A stretch of 64,000 nucleotides of DNA from Xiphophorus maculatus (taxonomy: Eukaryota; Chordata; Actinopteri; Cyprinodontiformes; Poeciliidae): NCBI RefSeq assembly GCF_002775205.1, contig NC_036445.1, positions 27,880,953 through 27,944,952 of the forward strand, given 5' to 3'. The translations under genes were made by a program, and so were the position numbers. Of this stretch, positions 57,222 through 64,000 are shown piece by piece. The notes under the pieces were generated by a model that was given only the letters and a program-made list of their open reading frames with translations, was not told where the DNA came from and did no database searches. The first letter of the stretch is position 1. Each line of letters starts with the position of its first letter.

Positions 57222-59311
57222 CAACCCATTCTCACTCCCAACTCGTCATATACTGACGCATGGGACGGTCCGTCCTCGTCACATATTGACGCGCAGGGTA
57301 CCCCTTTAGCGTCAATATGTGTCGCGAGGGGTTTTACCCTATGCCTTACCGCAATTTTTGCCCTAAACCTAACCAAATCGTTGGGTTTTGAAGGTTCGGC
57401 AGCGGTTACGAGAACCCCTCGCGTCAAAAATCCACGTAAAACATGTGACCTTCCCAAGTCGTCAACTATTGACCCCTCACGTCAATATGTGACGCATGGT
57501 CAGAAATCGTCCCAACTCGTCAATATATGACGTGTCGGGAGTGAGAATGTGTTGATATATTTTGTACTGACGTGTAAGACAGGGTTGAGTAAAAACGCCA
57601 TAGTCTTTTGAGTCTCGCCTCCCTGATCCTTGGTAACAGCGGCTTTAACTCAGCTGGTTATCAGTCGTTCTGTGAGTAAATGTGATTTAGTTTGAATCTC
57701 TTAAACAAAGAGCCACACAAGTCTAATCACTGCTCAGTAAATACACAAGGGCTGATATAATTAGCTCTTTAATCCTTTTGTGGATAGAACGTGGAGCATG
57801 TCAGTGGCACTTTATCTAATGTTCTGATGGCACAGAGAGTCAGACGCCACAACAACAACACCACACATGCGGTGTCTTAAGGTGTGTGCGCCCGCTGGAT
57901 TTGGGCTCTAAAGCTCCGGTTGTGGGAAAAGGAAGCATGTTTATCTCAAATGCAGACCTGTATGTGGTAAAAGGATCGCACTGCTCAATAATTCACAAGA
58001 GCTAATGAATGTTGCAGGGGATATGTGGGGCGAAACCACTTCTAATCGCCATATTATGAAGTCAGCCCAGTGTTTAGTTTCCAAGGAGACACTCAATTGA
58101 CATGTGTCATGCAAAATGCATGTAAGGAGACGTTTTTTTTGTTGTTGTTTTTATTTTTGGGTGGTAGTTGAGGTTTTTTCTTCCTTTTTTCTATGCAATC
58201 AGGTTAAGGATAACACAAAGAGACACAGGAAGGCTGCGTTGATTCCTGCAAAGTGAGATGTAAAGTTTTCTGCTTGTGACCACTGATGATTGCCTGCAGA
58301 TAACATAAAATAAAAATAAAATTTGGATTTTAATAACCAGCGGTTCATATCAACGGTGTTCCTCGCTTCGCATTACAACCGCCTTGATACAGACAGACGG
58401 GTGCAAATTATTCATCTAATACAGAGGAACCCGAGTAAGCAGAATTAAGTGATATCCTCAAACTTGCAAAGCAGAACTGATACCCAAACGCCTGAGTTTG
58501 AAGAGATGCTGTGTCAGAGGGGGCGAGGCGGGGGAGGAGAGGCTCAACTTTTAAACCTCTGATGTAACTTTATGGGCTTTTGCTTTCAGAAATTCACTTC
58601 TTATCCGGGGTTGCATCACTTTTTCGGCTCGTAGTAGAAGCTTATTGGAAGAGTGCAAGTTTGGGCTAAAAAACCCCAAACAAAACAAAACTGATTTTCA
58701 CAGTGTTGGTTGTTTACCTCTGTTGTTAGGCAGCGAACCGTGTCATTATTTATGTCGTTCATGCTTGGGATCCTTGAAAATGCTTGAATTTCAATTGGGT
58801 GTTTTGAAGGTTTGGAAAGTGCTTGATTTCCGATTAACATGTGGCAACTTGAACCTCCGTTTAATGTGTCTGCTGCCTGAAACATTGGCAAGAACAGCTT
58901 GACTTGTTGTGTTTTCTGTAAATAATCCCATTATTTTAAGTATATATGTAATACTTAATGTAATTGAAGAATTAAAAATGGTAAAAAAAATTCTGTCATG
59001 TTGTCATACGGTGTGGCTGTCCTGATGCTTAGGTATACGTGTCATCCAGTTTGATTTTCTAACCTGTTTTTTTGTGGTTTATTTGTCCATTCGCTGGCAG
59101 GAAGTTACACCAGCAGTTTGAATCGTACAAGGACCAGGTTAAGAAGATGGGGGAGGAGACTAAGCCAGCTCAGGACCAAAAGAGCGAAGCCCCAACCTGT
59201 GGAATTTGCCACAAGACGAAATTTGCTGACGGCTGCGGTCACATCTGTTCATATTGCCAAACGAAATTCTGTGCTAGGTGCGGAGGACGAGTGTCTCTGC
59301 GGTCAAACAAG
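28104..59311 (+). CDS. rims2: Regulating synaptic membrane exocytosis protein 2, N-terminal part (first 2 coding exons)
   Basis: Exons 28104-28291 and 59101-59311 join in phase 2 and encode 133 residues; the last codon ends exactly at the exon 2 donor. RIM2 is the presynaptic active-zone scaffold that links Rab3 on vesicles, Munc13 and calcium channels. Only the Rab3/Munc13-binding N-terminus is here; the second half of the zinc finger, PDZ and C2 domains must lie downstream of the window, since no exon resembling the next conserved segment was found to base 64000. Teleosts usually have rims2a and rims2b; the sequence seen here does not let me choose. The intervening 30.8-kb intron contains candidate alternative 5' exons (see 50052, 52371 and 53320). 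Confidence 0.95.
28292..29524 (+). other. Start of rims2 intron 1, GC-rich then AT-rich
   Basis: From 28292 to about 28950 the intron stays GC- and CpG-rich, continuing the island around exon 1, with a poly-C run at 28993-29007 and a T run at 29030-29043. No further exon was recognised. Confidence 0.5.
28844..28864. promoter_or_regulatory. RE1/NRSE-like half-sites in flipped order
   Basis: TTCAGCACC (28844-28852) equals the left half of the REST-binding RE1 consensus. Two bases later GGCGCTGTCC (28855-28864) is the exact inverse of the right half, GGACAGCGCC. Thus both halves are present but the right one is inverted. It lies 550 bases into intron 1 of a neuronal gene. Confidence 0.35.
29525..31200. 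mobile_element. Patchwork of retroposon and Tc1-like fragments
   Basis: CAAATCAAACTTTATTCATAAG at about 29528 (first 20 bases cited as CAAATCAAACTTTATTCATA) and TACTTTATTGGTCCCAAAGG at 30087 resemble retroposon ends common in fish. The segment 30860-31190, with CTGGAAGTTTGTTCCAGATC, resembles another. 30530-30690 resembles a terminal piece of the Tc1-like family found at 59566. Borders and coding origins are not resolved. Confidence 0.4.
31201..32223 (+). other. rims2 intron 1 stretch, no gene seen
   Basis: Contains (GA)n at 31840-31859 and (CA)n at 32059-32079. Otherwise unique-looking with no supported exon or element. Confidence 0.5.
32224..32731. mobile_element. Non-autonomous hAT-family MITE with 8-bp target duplication
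   Basis: Ends CAGTGGTTCTCAAACTTTTT and, inverted, CAGTGGTTCTCAAATGGGGG are classic hAT terminal repeats. Flanks TAGTAGAT (32216-32223) and TAGTAGAA (32732-32739) match at 7 of 8 bases. Subterminal TACCCCC motifs recur at both ends. No transposase frame; 508 bp. Confidence 0.88.
32740..34626 (+). other. rims2 intron 1 stretch, no gene seen
   Basis: AT-rich, with A-rich runs at 33555-33583 and 33629-33641 that produce lysine-rich false frames, and a (TG)n run at 33862-33877. No element with recognisable ends. Confidence 0.5.
34627..34683. repeat. (TA)n microsatellite
   Basis: A perfect TA run of roughly 27 units in rims2 intron 1. Confidence 0.95.
34792..35373. mobile_element. Inverted-repeat element ending AGGGCGYATTCACACC
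   Basis: The left end AGGGCGTATTCACACCTGAT and the inverse of the right end (AGGGCGCATTCACACCAGCC) match at 15 of the first 16 bases. Fish genomes carry many elements with this end. The flanks do not show an obvious 8-bp duplication, and no transposase is present. Confidence 0.65.
35943..36508. mobile_element. MITE-like element, GATTAATCG family, copy 2
   Basis: It opens GGTTGCAACTGATTATTTTA and closes with GATTAATCTGATTAATCGTT followed by TCAGCCCT, the family's terminal signature. It is the longest member here. Confidence 0.65.
37284..37370. repeat. (CA)n microsatellite, about 43 units
   Basis: A pure CA run in rims2 intron 1. Threonine/histidine and cysteine/valine frames over it are artefacts. 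Confidence 0.97.
37995..38660. mobile_element. MITE-like element, GATTAATCG family, copy 3 (right end decayed)
   Basis: Starts AGGGCAGCAGCTAATGATGA with several ATTAATNGGTTAATCGG-type motifs. The interior parallels copy 2 (CAGAATTGGAACCGGATGAAGC against its GGAACTGGCTGAAGC). The right border is uncertain. Confidence 0.5.
38661..40516 (+). other. rims2 intron 1 stretch, no gene seen
   Basis: Unique-looking AT-rich DNA. The overlapping frames near 39480-39990 on both strands have no recognisable protein similarity. Confidence 0.5.
40517..40982. mobile_element. Long inverted-repeat element, AAAGCTGCAGTATGTAAC family, copy 1
   Basis: The left end GAGCTGCAACATGCAACTTA and right end GTTACAAATAGCAGCTTTAA are inverted. 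The interior contains the family block GACCCTCCTCCTGGCTCTGA and TTGGTTG. Three further copies follow within 16 kb. Confidence 0.7.
40983..42501 (+). other. rims2 intron 1 stretch, no gene seen
   Basis: Only a short (CA)n run at 41906-41927 stands out. No exon supported. Confidence 0.5.
42502..43097. mobile_element. Long inverted-repeat element, AAAGCTGCAGTATGTAAC family, copy 2
   Basis: Ends AAAGCTGCAGTATGTAACTT and, inverted, AAAGCTGCAGTATGTAACTT match perfectly for about 20 bases. The two arms continue to pair inwards (TATGAGACAAATAATCTGTG against its inverse), so the element is a giant imperfect hairpin. Non-coding. Confidence 0.8.
43098..44879 (+). other. rims2 intron 1 stretch, no gene seen
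   Basis: AT-rich, with an A-rich run at 43681-43704 and T run at 44491-44505. No exon or bounded repeat recognised. Confidence 0.5.
44880..45230. repeat. Degenerate quasi-tandem array with TTCAAA and TTTCTAGAAAA motifs
   Basis: Units containing GAGTTTGAAAAG, AACTTTCAAAC, TTTCTAGAAAATTTCCGAGA and GAAATGTCC recur in both directions at irregular spacing, similar in style to the slc25a32 arrays. Confidence 0.55.
45231..48685 (+). other. rims2 intron 1 stretch, no gene seen
   Basis: 3.4 kb with no exon, microsatellite or bounded transposon that I can support. Minor homopolymers at 47561-47581 (C then A) and a G run at 48015-48022. Confidence 0.5.
48686..49040. mobile_element. MITE-like element, CCTGTCACGATAA family, copy 3
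   Basis: Begins CCCTGTCGCGATAAGCAATT and includes ATCACATGATAAAC and a closing GTTTATCGCAATGATTACTG, all matching copies at 16325 and 21294. Confidence 0.55.
49690..50051 (+). promoter_or_regulatory. Candidate internal rims2 promoter (CpG-rich block)
   Basis: Within an AT-rich intron, 49790-50160 is locally GC- and CpG-rich (for example ACGACGTCGGCTCGCGCGCA at 49881-49900, which includes a GACGTC core). It directly precedes a strong-context ATG at 50052. In that frame a TAA about 100 bases upstream rules out a longer reading frame. No TATA box is clear, as is usual for CpG-type promoters. Confidence 0.45.
50052..50092 (+). CDS. Candidate alternative first exon of rims2 (13 codons plus 2 bases)
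   Basis: The ATG has A at -3 and G at +4. It encodes MDWLIGKQSGDTD and then GG before the donor GTACGC at 50093. The exit phase is 2, so splicing to the zinc-finger exon at 59101 gives a GGG glycine and continues KLHQQFESYKD in frame; splicing to 52371 or 53320 also stays in frame. The product would lack the exon 1 Rab3-binding helix but keep the zinc finger. I do not recognise the peptide. It could instead belong to an unrelated transcript. Confidence 0.45.
50940..51200. mobile_element. Fish interspersed repeat with TTGTGGGGACC motifs
   Basis: Contains five copies of TGTGGGGACC or its inverse, then GGGTTAGG/GGGTAAGG units, then ATGGAAGTCAATGGAAAGTC, and a (TG)n tail at 51178-51200. This layout is a familiar dispersed fish repeat; its class is not certain to me. 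Confidence 0.55.
51400..51442. repeat. (TTA)n microsatellite
   Basis: About 11 TTA units followed by a diverged ATAATTATTATT stretch. Confidence 0.9.
52371..52403 (+). CDS. Candidate 33-nt cassette microexon of rims2
   Basis: A T-rich acceptor (ending TATGTTTTAG at 52370) and a consensus donor GTAAGT at 52404 bound 33 bases. Read in phase 2 it encodes LKEEPKPQQA and leaves CA. It fits without frame change between rims2 exon 1 (or the 50052 exon) and the zinc-finger exon (giving Q then KLHQQF). The peptide is unknown to me. Confidence 0.4.
52404..53319 (+). other. Segment between the two candidate rims2 cassette exons
   Basis: About 0.9 kb of moderately GC-rich, unique-looking DNA without transposon signatures. 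An open frame near 52786-52900 (MGCALAGLCKPC onward) has no good donor. Confidence 0.4.
53320..53397 (+). CDS. Candidate 78-nt cassette exon of rims2
   Basis: The acceptor GGTTTCCCTTTAG ends at 53319 and the donor GTAAGT starts at 53398. The 78 bases are open in phase 2 and encode GITDLVNNVLQ followed by a Gln/Pro/Lys-rich part ending KKPEPD, leaving CC. Joined to exon 59101 this reads P then KLHQQF. GITDLVNNVL could form a short amphipathic helix. A shorter version using the inner acceptor TTCTTCAG would break the frame. Confidence 0.45.
53511..54099. mobile_element. Long inverted-repeat element, AAAGCTGCAGTATGTAAC family, copy 3
   Basis: Starts AAAGCTGCAGTATGAAACTT and ends with the inverse (TTGCATACTGCAGCTT). 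The interior shares blocks with copy 2, such as ACTGGGAGCACTGGGAGAAG. It inserted about 110 bases after the 53320-53397 candidate exon. Confidence 0.8.
54100..55959 (+). other. rims2 intron 1 stretch, no gene supported
   Basis: Contains an exon-like segment 54391-54479 (see rejected list) and a purine-rich stretch 54490-54720 that gives Ser/Phe/Leu-rich false frames on the minus strand. Confidence 0.45.
55960..56288. mobile_element. Degraded AAAGCTGCAGTATGTAAC-family element, copy 4
   Basis: Only the right half is clear: CCTGGCTCTGATTGGTTAG, GGGAGAAGGCCATTTTC and the end CACTGCAGCTTTAAAG. The left end is lost or diverged. Confidence 0.55.
56889..56932. repeat. (TA)n microsatellite, left block
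   Basis: TA run abutting the left end of the MITE at 56935. Confidence 0.9.
56935..57162. mobile_element. Tc1/mariner-like MITE inserted in a (TA)n tract
   Basis: Terminal inverted repeats ACTGCTCAAAAAATAAAGGG, continuing AACACT, are perfect over 26 bases at both ends. (TA)n lies on both sides, as expected for a TA-targeting element that landed in a TA microsatellite. 228 bp, no frame. Confidence 0.85.
57163..57219. repeat. (TA)n microsatellite, right block
   Basis: TA run between two inverted-repeat elements. Confidence 0.9.
57221..57555. mobile_element. MITE with CAACMCATTCTCACTCCC ends and internal CGTCA palindromes
   Basis: The left end TCAACCCATTCTCACTCCCA and the inverse of the right end (TCAACACATTCTCACTCCCG) match almost fully for over 35 bases. 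Six copies of a 15-bp near-palindrome like CGTCAATATGTGACG lie at 57245, 57278, 57310, 57460, 57480 and 57518. CpG-rich within AT-rich DNA. No protein. Confidence 0.75.
57556..59100 (+). other. End of rims2 intron 1, no gene seen
   Basis: Unique-looking sequence leading to the acceptor of the zinc-finger exon (TTCGCTGGCAG). A good T-rich acceptor at about 58590 has no matching donor. Confidence 0.5.
59101..59311 (+). CDS. rims2: rims2 exon 2: helix end and first half of the zinc finger
   Basis: Encodes residues 63-133. KLHQQFESYKDQVKKMGEE completes the N-terminal helix that flanks the finger. Cysteines C96, C99, C108, C112, C115, C120 and C123 are in the RIM-type FYVE-like zinc finger that binds the Munc13 C2A domain; the final CxxC pair is encoded by the next exon outside the window. 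The exon ends SLRSNK|GTAGCA in phase 0. Confidence 0.97.
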
Positions 59312-59315
59312 GTAG

Positions 59316-59319
<4 letters not shown>

Positions 59320-59364
<45 letters not shown>
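59320..59364. repeat. (CA)n microsatellite next to the exon 2 donor
   Basis: A CA tract starting 8 bases after the rims2 exon 2 donor (preceded by GTAGCACG). A second, interrupted CA tract is at 59388-59409. Confidence 0.95.
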
Positions 59365-59367
<3 letters not shown>

Positions 59368-59565
59368 GACGCACCCCCCCCAACCTCCACACACACACAC
59401 CCACACACCCCTCCAGCCTCATCACCACTACAAACGCAACACAGCAAACAGTCAGTCATACATATTAATGTCTTCAACTCTGCAGTTGAATCCTGTTGTG
59501 AGAACTAAGCCAATCTTCACATTTAATCTGCTGTGAGACATTTCTTAATTTTTTTTTTTTATATA

Positions 59566-60510
59566 TACACATTTTGTTATGTTACAACCACAAACTCTGT
59601 ATTTCTCTGAGGTTTTATGTAGCACAAGGTGAGACTTAATTATGAAGTGGAAAAAAACCCTCATGATTTTATTTTATTCTGACAAACAAAAGACTGAAAA
59701 GTGTTGCATGTATTTGCATTTGCATTCAGCTCCCCTTAGTTTATACTTTATAGCGCCACCTGTTGCTGCAATTACAGCTGGGATTTTTCTCCACCCGCTT
59801 TTCATTTCTGGAAACTCATTTTTTGTGCATTTTGTCTTTGCAAAAATAGTTCAAGGTCAGTCAGGTGTGTCGGATGTGATCTGTGAGAATGGAGTTTTAG
59901 GCCTGACCGCCGATTGTCAAGTCTGAACTTTGACGGACAAACTATTCCATCGCAGCTCTGGCTCCGTTCTCATGGCAACGTCCCCACTGGAGTTCACATC
60001 TCCACTCCGTTATGAACTCTTTTGCCGGCGTCAGCAGGATTTCTCCCAGGATTGGCCTGAATTTAGCCCCACCCGTTTTCCAGTGAACTCTGAAACGTTT
60101 CCCCCCCGTCCCCGTTAAGGAAAGCATCCCCTCAGCATGATGCTACCGCTACCATTTTTCATGCTGGGAATGGTGAGTTTCTGTTTTCCTCCTCACACAG
60201 ACGTTGGCAGGAACCCCCGCCCTGCCCCGCACACTTGCTTTGATAGCTTGTGGAGTGAATGACTAATAGTTACTGTCTCCTGCCTTTAAAAGCAATTGTT
60301 TTCACTGAATTTTATTGCTGGATATCAGAGTAAGCGTGCAGAACACACATGCATGCCACACTTTTCAGAGTTTTATTTTTTTTAAAAACAAAACAAAAAA
60401 AAAACAAGTGAAAATCGTGAACATTTGTGTCTATTGCATAAAACCATAAAAGAAACACACAGAAGTTTGCTCTTGGAATGTGACAAAATATGAAAACTTT
60501 CACAGAATAT
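59566..60510. mobile_element. Decayed Tc1-like DNA-transposon copy, both ends present
   Basis: The left part (CACATTTTGTTATGTTACAA then CCACAAACTC) and the right part near 60420-60500 (ending TGTGACAAAATATG) are inverse to each other, giving the familiar CACATTTTGTNATGTNACAA-type end. The interior GAAAGCATCCCCTCAGCATG and CCATCGCAGCTCTGGCTCC are, from memory, diagnostic of a Tc1-like fish family. No intact transposase. It lies in rims2 intron 2. Confidence 0.55.
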
Positions 60511-61218
60511 GAATAGCTGTGCGAGAAACTGTTATGGCTTGTATTAATGCTGTTTCACCACTAGAGGGAACTCACTCTCCACTGCTGTTCTGACTAAAGA
60601 ACATTATTTTATGCTTTCTTTTAAATGCAACACTCCCTGTGTCGCTTACTGATGCAAAAATCTTTTCCACAGACTAACCGAGAGGTTTTAGTTTTGCACT
60701 AACTAAATGTAAACGAAACAAGTGTTATTTTGTTCCATTCGACCCTTTGCTTTTTTGGAATATGTGACAGTGCTCCCAGGATCTGGTGACGCTCACGGTC
60801 TGTTGTTTCTCCCCCTCTTTTCCACTCCTTCCCCCCACCCAACATTCCCCTCCTCGCCGTCTGTATCCCTGCTCCTTCTCTCTGCTGCATTCCTGCTCTC
60901 ATGGAATTGCAACAGGAGGACAAAGTGGTTAGCGAACATTTCTCTGTTTGTTTGGACTTCATCTGAAAACAAGCATTGTGTGATTATGCCGTGGTGTGAC
61001 TAAATACACATTCAGCAGCCATGATTGATTCGAATCAAAGTACTAGTCTCATCTGTGAGTCTGTTCCTTTTTTTGTTGTTGTTGCTAAACTACTTATACC
61101 GTACTTGGAGAACACAAAAAACAAAGAAGTATTTCATAAACAGGAAAGAACATGTTAAAAGGTAATTAAACCCTAAATCAACTTTTATTTTTATGACTTT
61201 TTTTTTTGCAGATAAATT

Positions 61219-61480
61219 GTTTAAATGGTAAATGGACTGAACTTATGTAGCGCTTTGCCAGTCATTTTGTCTCATTTCATTCACTCAAAGCGCTTTACAC
61301 CAGAGTCACATTCACAAACACACGCACATTTATACAACGATTCGCAGATCGGTAGGCAATTTGGGGTTAAGTGCCTTGCCCAGAGGCACATCGACATGTG
61401 GCAGGAGGAAGCTGGAATCGAACCTACAGCCTTCTGATTGCAAGACGACTACTCTACCAAAGAACCATAGTCGCCCCTAA
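61219..61480 (-). mobile_element. tRNA-derived SINE
   Basis: On the minus strand the element begins GGGGCGACTATGGTTCTTTG followed by GTAGAG, an A-box-like stretch, and has GGTTCGATTCC as a B box about 45 bases on. The body contains AAGCGCTTTGAGTGAA and the family end matching CAGTCCATTTACC. This is the head and tail of a widespread fish SINE. Confidence 0.75.
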
Positions 61481-64000
61481 ATAGGATTTAAGGGTGCTAT
61501 TTTTATGCTTTTGTCCAAATTGCGACATTTCAGGGTAAATCAGTTTGATTCTGTAATATTTGGCTGCAAAACCGTCTCAGTGCTGCCCTCTTTGGGTCTA
61601 AAGGTGTGCGCTGCGGTTGAATTTTCCTATTGGCTCCAACGGAACAGCTTGGTTGACGTGTGTGATCGCATTTCTCAGCTTTGCACATGTGATTTATTTT
61701 GCAGTGTGGCCACACAAAGTGAAATGAGTCTTTCTGTTCTGACTGGTGGCGGTTTGCGGAAGACAACAAAAAGGCACCGGAGGGGTTTGAAAAGGTGCTA
61801 AGTGTAGCGATAAAGTCGTTAAAATGGGCAACAATGCTTGTCCCTTGTGTTTTCAGTTGTGTCACTGCTTTATTTCCTGAAGCTAACCGAGGCCAGATAA
61901 CTGTCATAACCATCATTTGGCATATGGAGCTGCTACAGATTCTGCTTTGGTCATATGATGTAACAGTTTGATTATCATGACTCTTCCATCACTTTCTGTA
62001 TGCTTCACCATCTTTATTCCTGTCATCTAAAACTAGATGTGGATCTTTTGGCTAGTGAATGTTCACCTGGATATGTAATGGTATTAAAATGTAACGATTC
62101 ACTCTTAATTTCTGTGACAGCTAACTTTTGAATTCTTTTTTTTTTTTGCTAAACGGCGATTACAATACATTTACAATACACATGATTAGGGTCCTCTGAA
62201 AAATTAGAGCAGCAGAAAGACAGAGACAGAACACTGTCCTGCTCGTCCACCTGATGCCAAACCTCCGGCTGTATGGCTGTCCATCATCCTCTGGATTATA
62301 ATAGCAGGGAGATCGGTTACTGTTCTGTGCAGATGGTGTTGAGTAATAACAGTGGCAGCAGGCTGACGATGGACTTCACAGGCTGTGCCTGGTAGGTTAG
62401 GACATGAGCTTCTAGTTGTACCCACTTACCTGTTGTTGCCCTGCCTCCCTGTCACTTCTGTTACCTCACTATGCAGACCATTTCAGTTGACTTTTTTTGA
62501 GCTTTACATCATACTATGTTATTCCCTTGTCAAAAACATACCTGGAGTGTTGCCTTGATTCTTTCGTGCATGTTTGGGAAATCCTGTCATCTCCCGTGGC
62601 AACCGTTCAGCTGTGCAAAACGTCAGGGTGGACCTAGCTTCGCCTTCGCGGCTCAGAGCTGCAGTTTCCGAGTTTCCGCCTCACAGAGTGACTCCCCCAC
62701 TCAGCTCCTTCAGACTAGCTAGCAGCAATTAGCAAACACCTGCTGGAACTGTACATCTGCTGAGCTCATTATAGGAGCTACTTGTCAGTGCAATGCTGGT
62801 AAAAACGTTGTTAAAGGGCTAATCAAGGAGCCATGTTGTGATGACTTCCTGAAGGTGGAGTTTCAGAAAGAGCAGGAGTTTTTAAAGAGACAGAGGCCCA
62901 ATTTCAAGGCGTTAAATTGCACTTTTTTTAAAGTCATGTGATATATACAGCATTTTTATAACAACTGTGTCATTTTTCACTTGATTGTGTTGTAAAAATG
63001 ACGCTATGTGGCTGGAAAACACATAATACTGCAATTTCAAAGCATTTTGAATCTGTATTAAATTCAAAATGCTTGAATTTTGATTGCTGTGCTCAAGGAA
63101 GGATCTCCATTAGTGGTCTAAGTTACAGCAAATACGCCACATACTCCATTTTAACCGAGCATGAGAGTATAATACAGAAGGAATACTTGACTCTGCATTG
63201 TAGGCAGTTACAGGAGTTACAGTAGCCTTGGACTATGAAAGCAGTGCAACTCCTGGATGCAGAAGTTTAGAAGACAGGGTCAGTTAGTGGCACAAAGAGT
63301 TTGCTGAGGTGGAAAGCTTTTTACGCAGAAGTGGACGTTTTGAATTTGTGAACTCTACATTCCTCAGAAAGACAAGCGCGCAATAGCTTCGCAAGATAAC
63401 TCCCATATATTATTAACACATCAGGGCCGCTGTGATCTAAAATGTATCTCGTTTTGTGCAAGCGCGCTTGTGGCCGCAGATGGACAGATGCTTTGTTTAC
63501 TCTGGGACCGACAAAGGAACACACATTTGTGTGTCCCGCAATCTTGTCTAAAAGCTTGTGTGTCAGTGAAATAGGCGGCGGTGGTGAAATCCGTTCTTTT
63601 TCCATCCGTCTACTCTTTCGCTCTACCACAGATGGTGACAGCAGTGGCGAGAGAGATCTTGTTCTGTGAAACGCTATTGAATATTCACAAGGCTTTGTGT
63701 CAGCGGCAACTGGCCGAGCTCTACATGCTACATCGGCATGCGATACATTGCAGAGGAACTGATTGTGAAATTGGTGGTACAGGGAAAGATGAGGGGTCTG
63801 CTGAATTAATTGGACATGTTCAATGTATTATTTTTTTTGATTACATTATATGACCATAAGTTCACTAATATTCAGCTTGAACTTCAAAAACCGCAGAATT
63901 CAACTGTACTGTTTTCGTTTAAGAGAGAGGATGACATAAACCAAAAACACAAGTCTAAGAGTTGGGTCATCCTACCAAATTATTTATGCCTTCAAAATAA
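61481..64000 (+). other. rims2 intron 2 to window end, no gene seen
   Basis: No segment resembling the next RIM2 exon (second half of the zinc finger) was found. Open frames between 62998 and 63853 on both strands have no recognisable domain. The window ends inside rims2. Confidence 0.55.

Noticed and set aside
63321-63669. Overlapping frames of 102 (-) and 75 (+) residues near the window end
   Set aside because: No recognisable domain on either strand and no splice logic; they are not similar to the expected next rims2 exon.

Overview
This is nuclear DNA of a ray-finned (teleost) fish. Genes are split by GT-AG introns, coding exons match vertebrate proteins almost residue for residue, and the non-coding DNA is full of (TG)n, (CA)n, (TA)n and (TCCA)n microsatellites and short inverted-repeat DNA transposons of the kind that crowd fish genomes. 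The gene order cthrc1 (+), slc25a32 (-), dcaf13 (+), rims2 (+) is the order and orientation known from human chromosome 8q22.3, so this is a conserved vertebrate synteny block. By the same synteny the poly(A) signal near base 591 may end fzd6, but no coding sequence is left to prove it.

Layout: 1-620, possible 3' end of an upstream gene. 1239-7768, cthrc1, four coding exons, 229 aa, a secreted short-collagen protein. 8.1-9.6 kb, convergent gap. 10605-13958 (-), slc25a32, seven coding exons, 325 aa, a mitochondrial folate/FAD carrier. 13959-15127, a 1.17-kb head-to-head gap that must hold both the slc25a32 and dcaf13 promoters. 15128-23686, dcaf13, eleven coding exons, 445 aa, a WD40/Sof1 protein of 18S rRNA processing. 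24-27 kb, gap, then the GC-rich rims2 promoter. 28104-28291 and 59101-59311, the first two coding exons of rims2 (a presynaptic active-zone scaffold), separated by a 30.8-kb intron; the rest of rims2 lies beyond the window. All four reconstructions keep the reading frame across every junction, and dcaf13 comes out at the same length as its human counterpart.

The most interesting region is the first rims2 intron. At 49.7-50.1 kb there is a CpG-rich block followed by an ATG in a strong start context, a 41-base open segment and a GT donor in phase 2, the phase needed to splice into the rims2 zinc-finger exon. Two further exon-like segments at 52371-52403 (33 nt) and 53320-53397 (78 nt) have good splice sites, are multiples of three, and are open in the same phase. 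Together they predict an alternative rims2 promoter and N-terminus that replaces the first Rab3-binding helix while keeping the zinc finger, similar in design to mammalian RIM1-beta. This is inference and needs transcript evidence.

The rest of the intron and gaps is largely transposon debris: two elements with 8-bp target duplications, four copies of one long inverted-repeat family inside the rims2 intron, Tc1-like remnants, LINE tails, one tRNA-derived SINE, and a pair of elements joined by (TA)n. No virus, CRISPR, rRNA or intact tRNA gene was seen.
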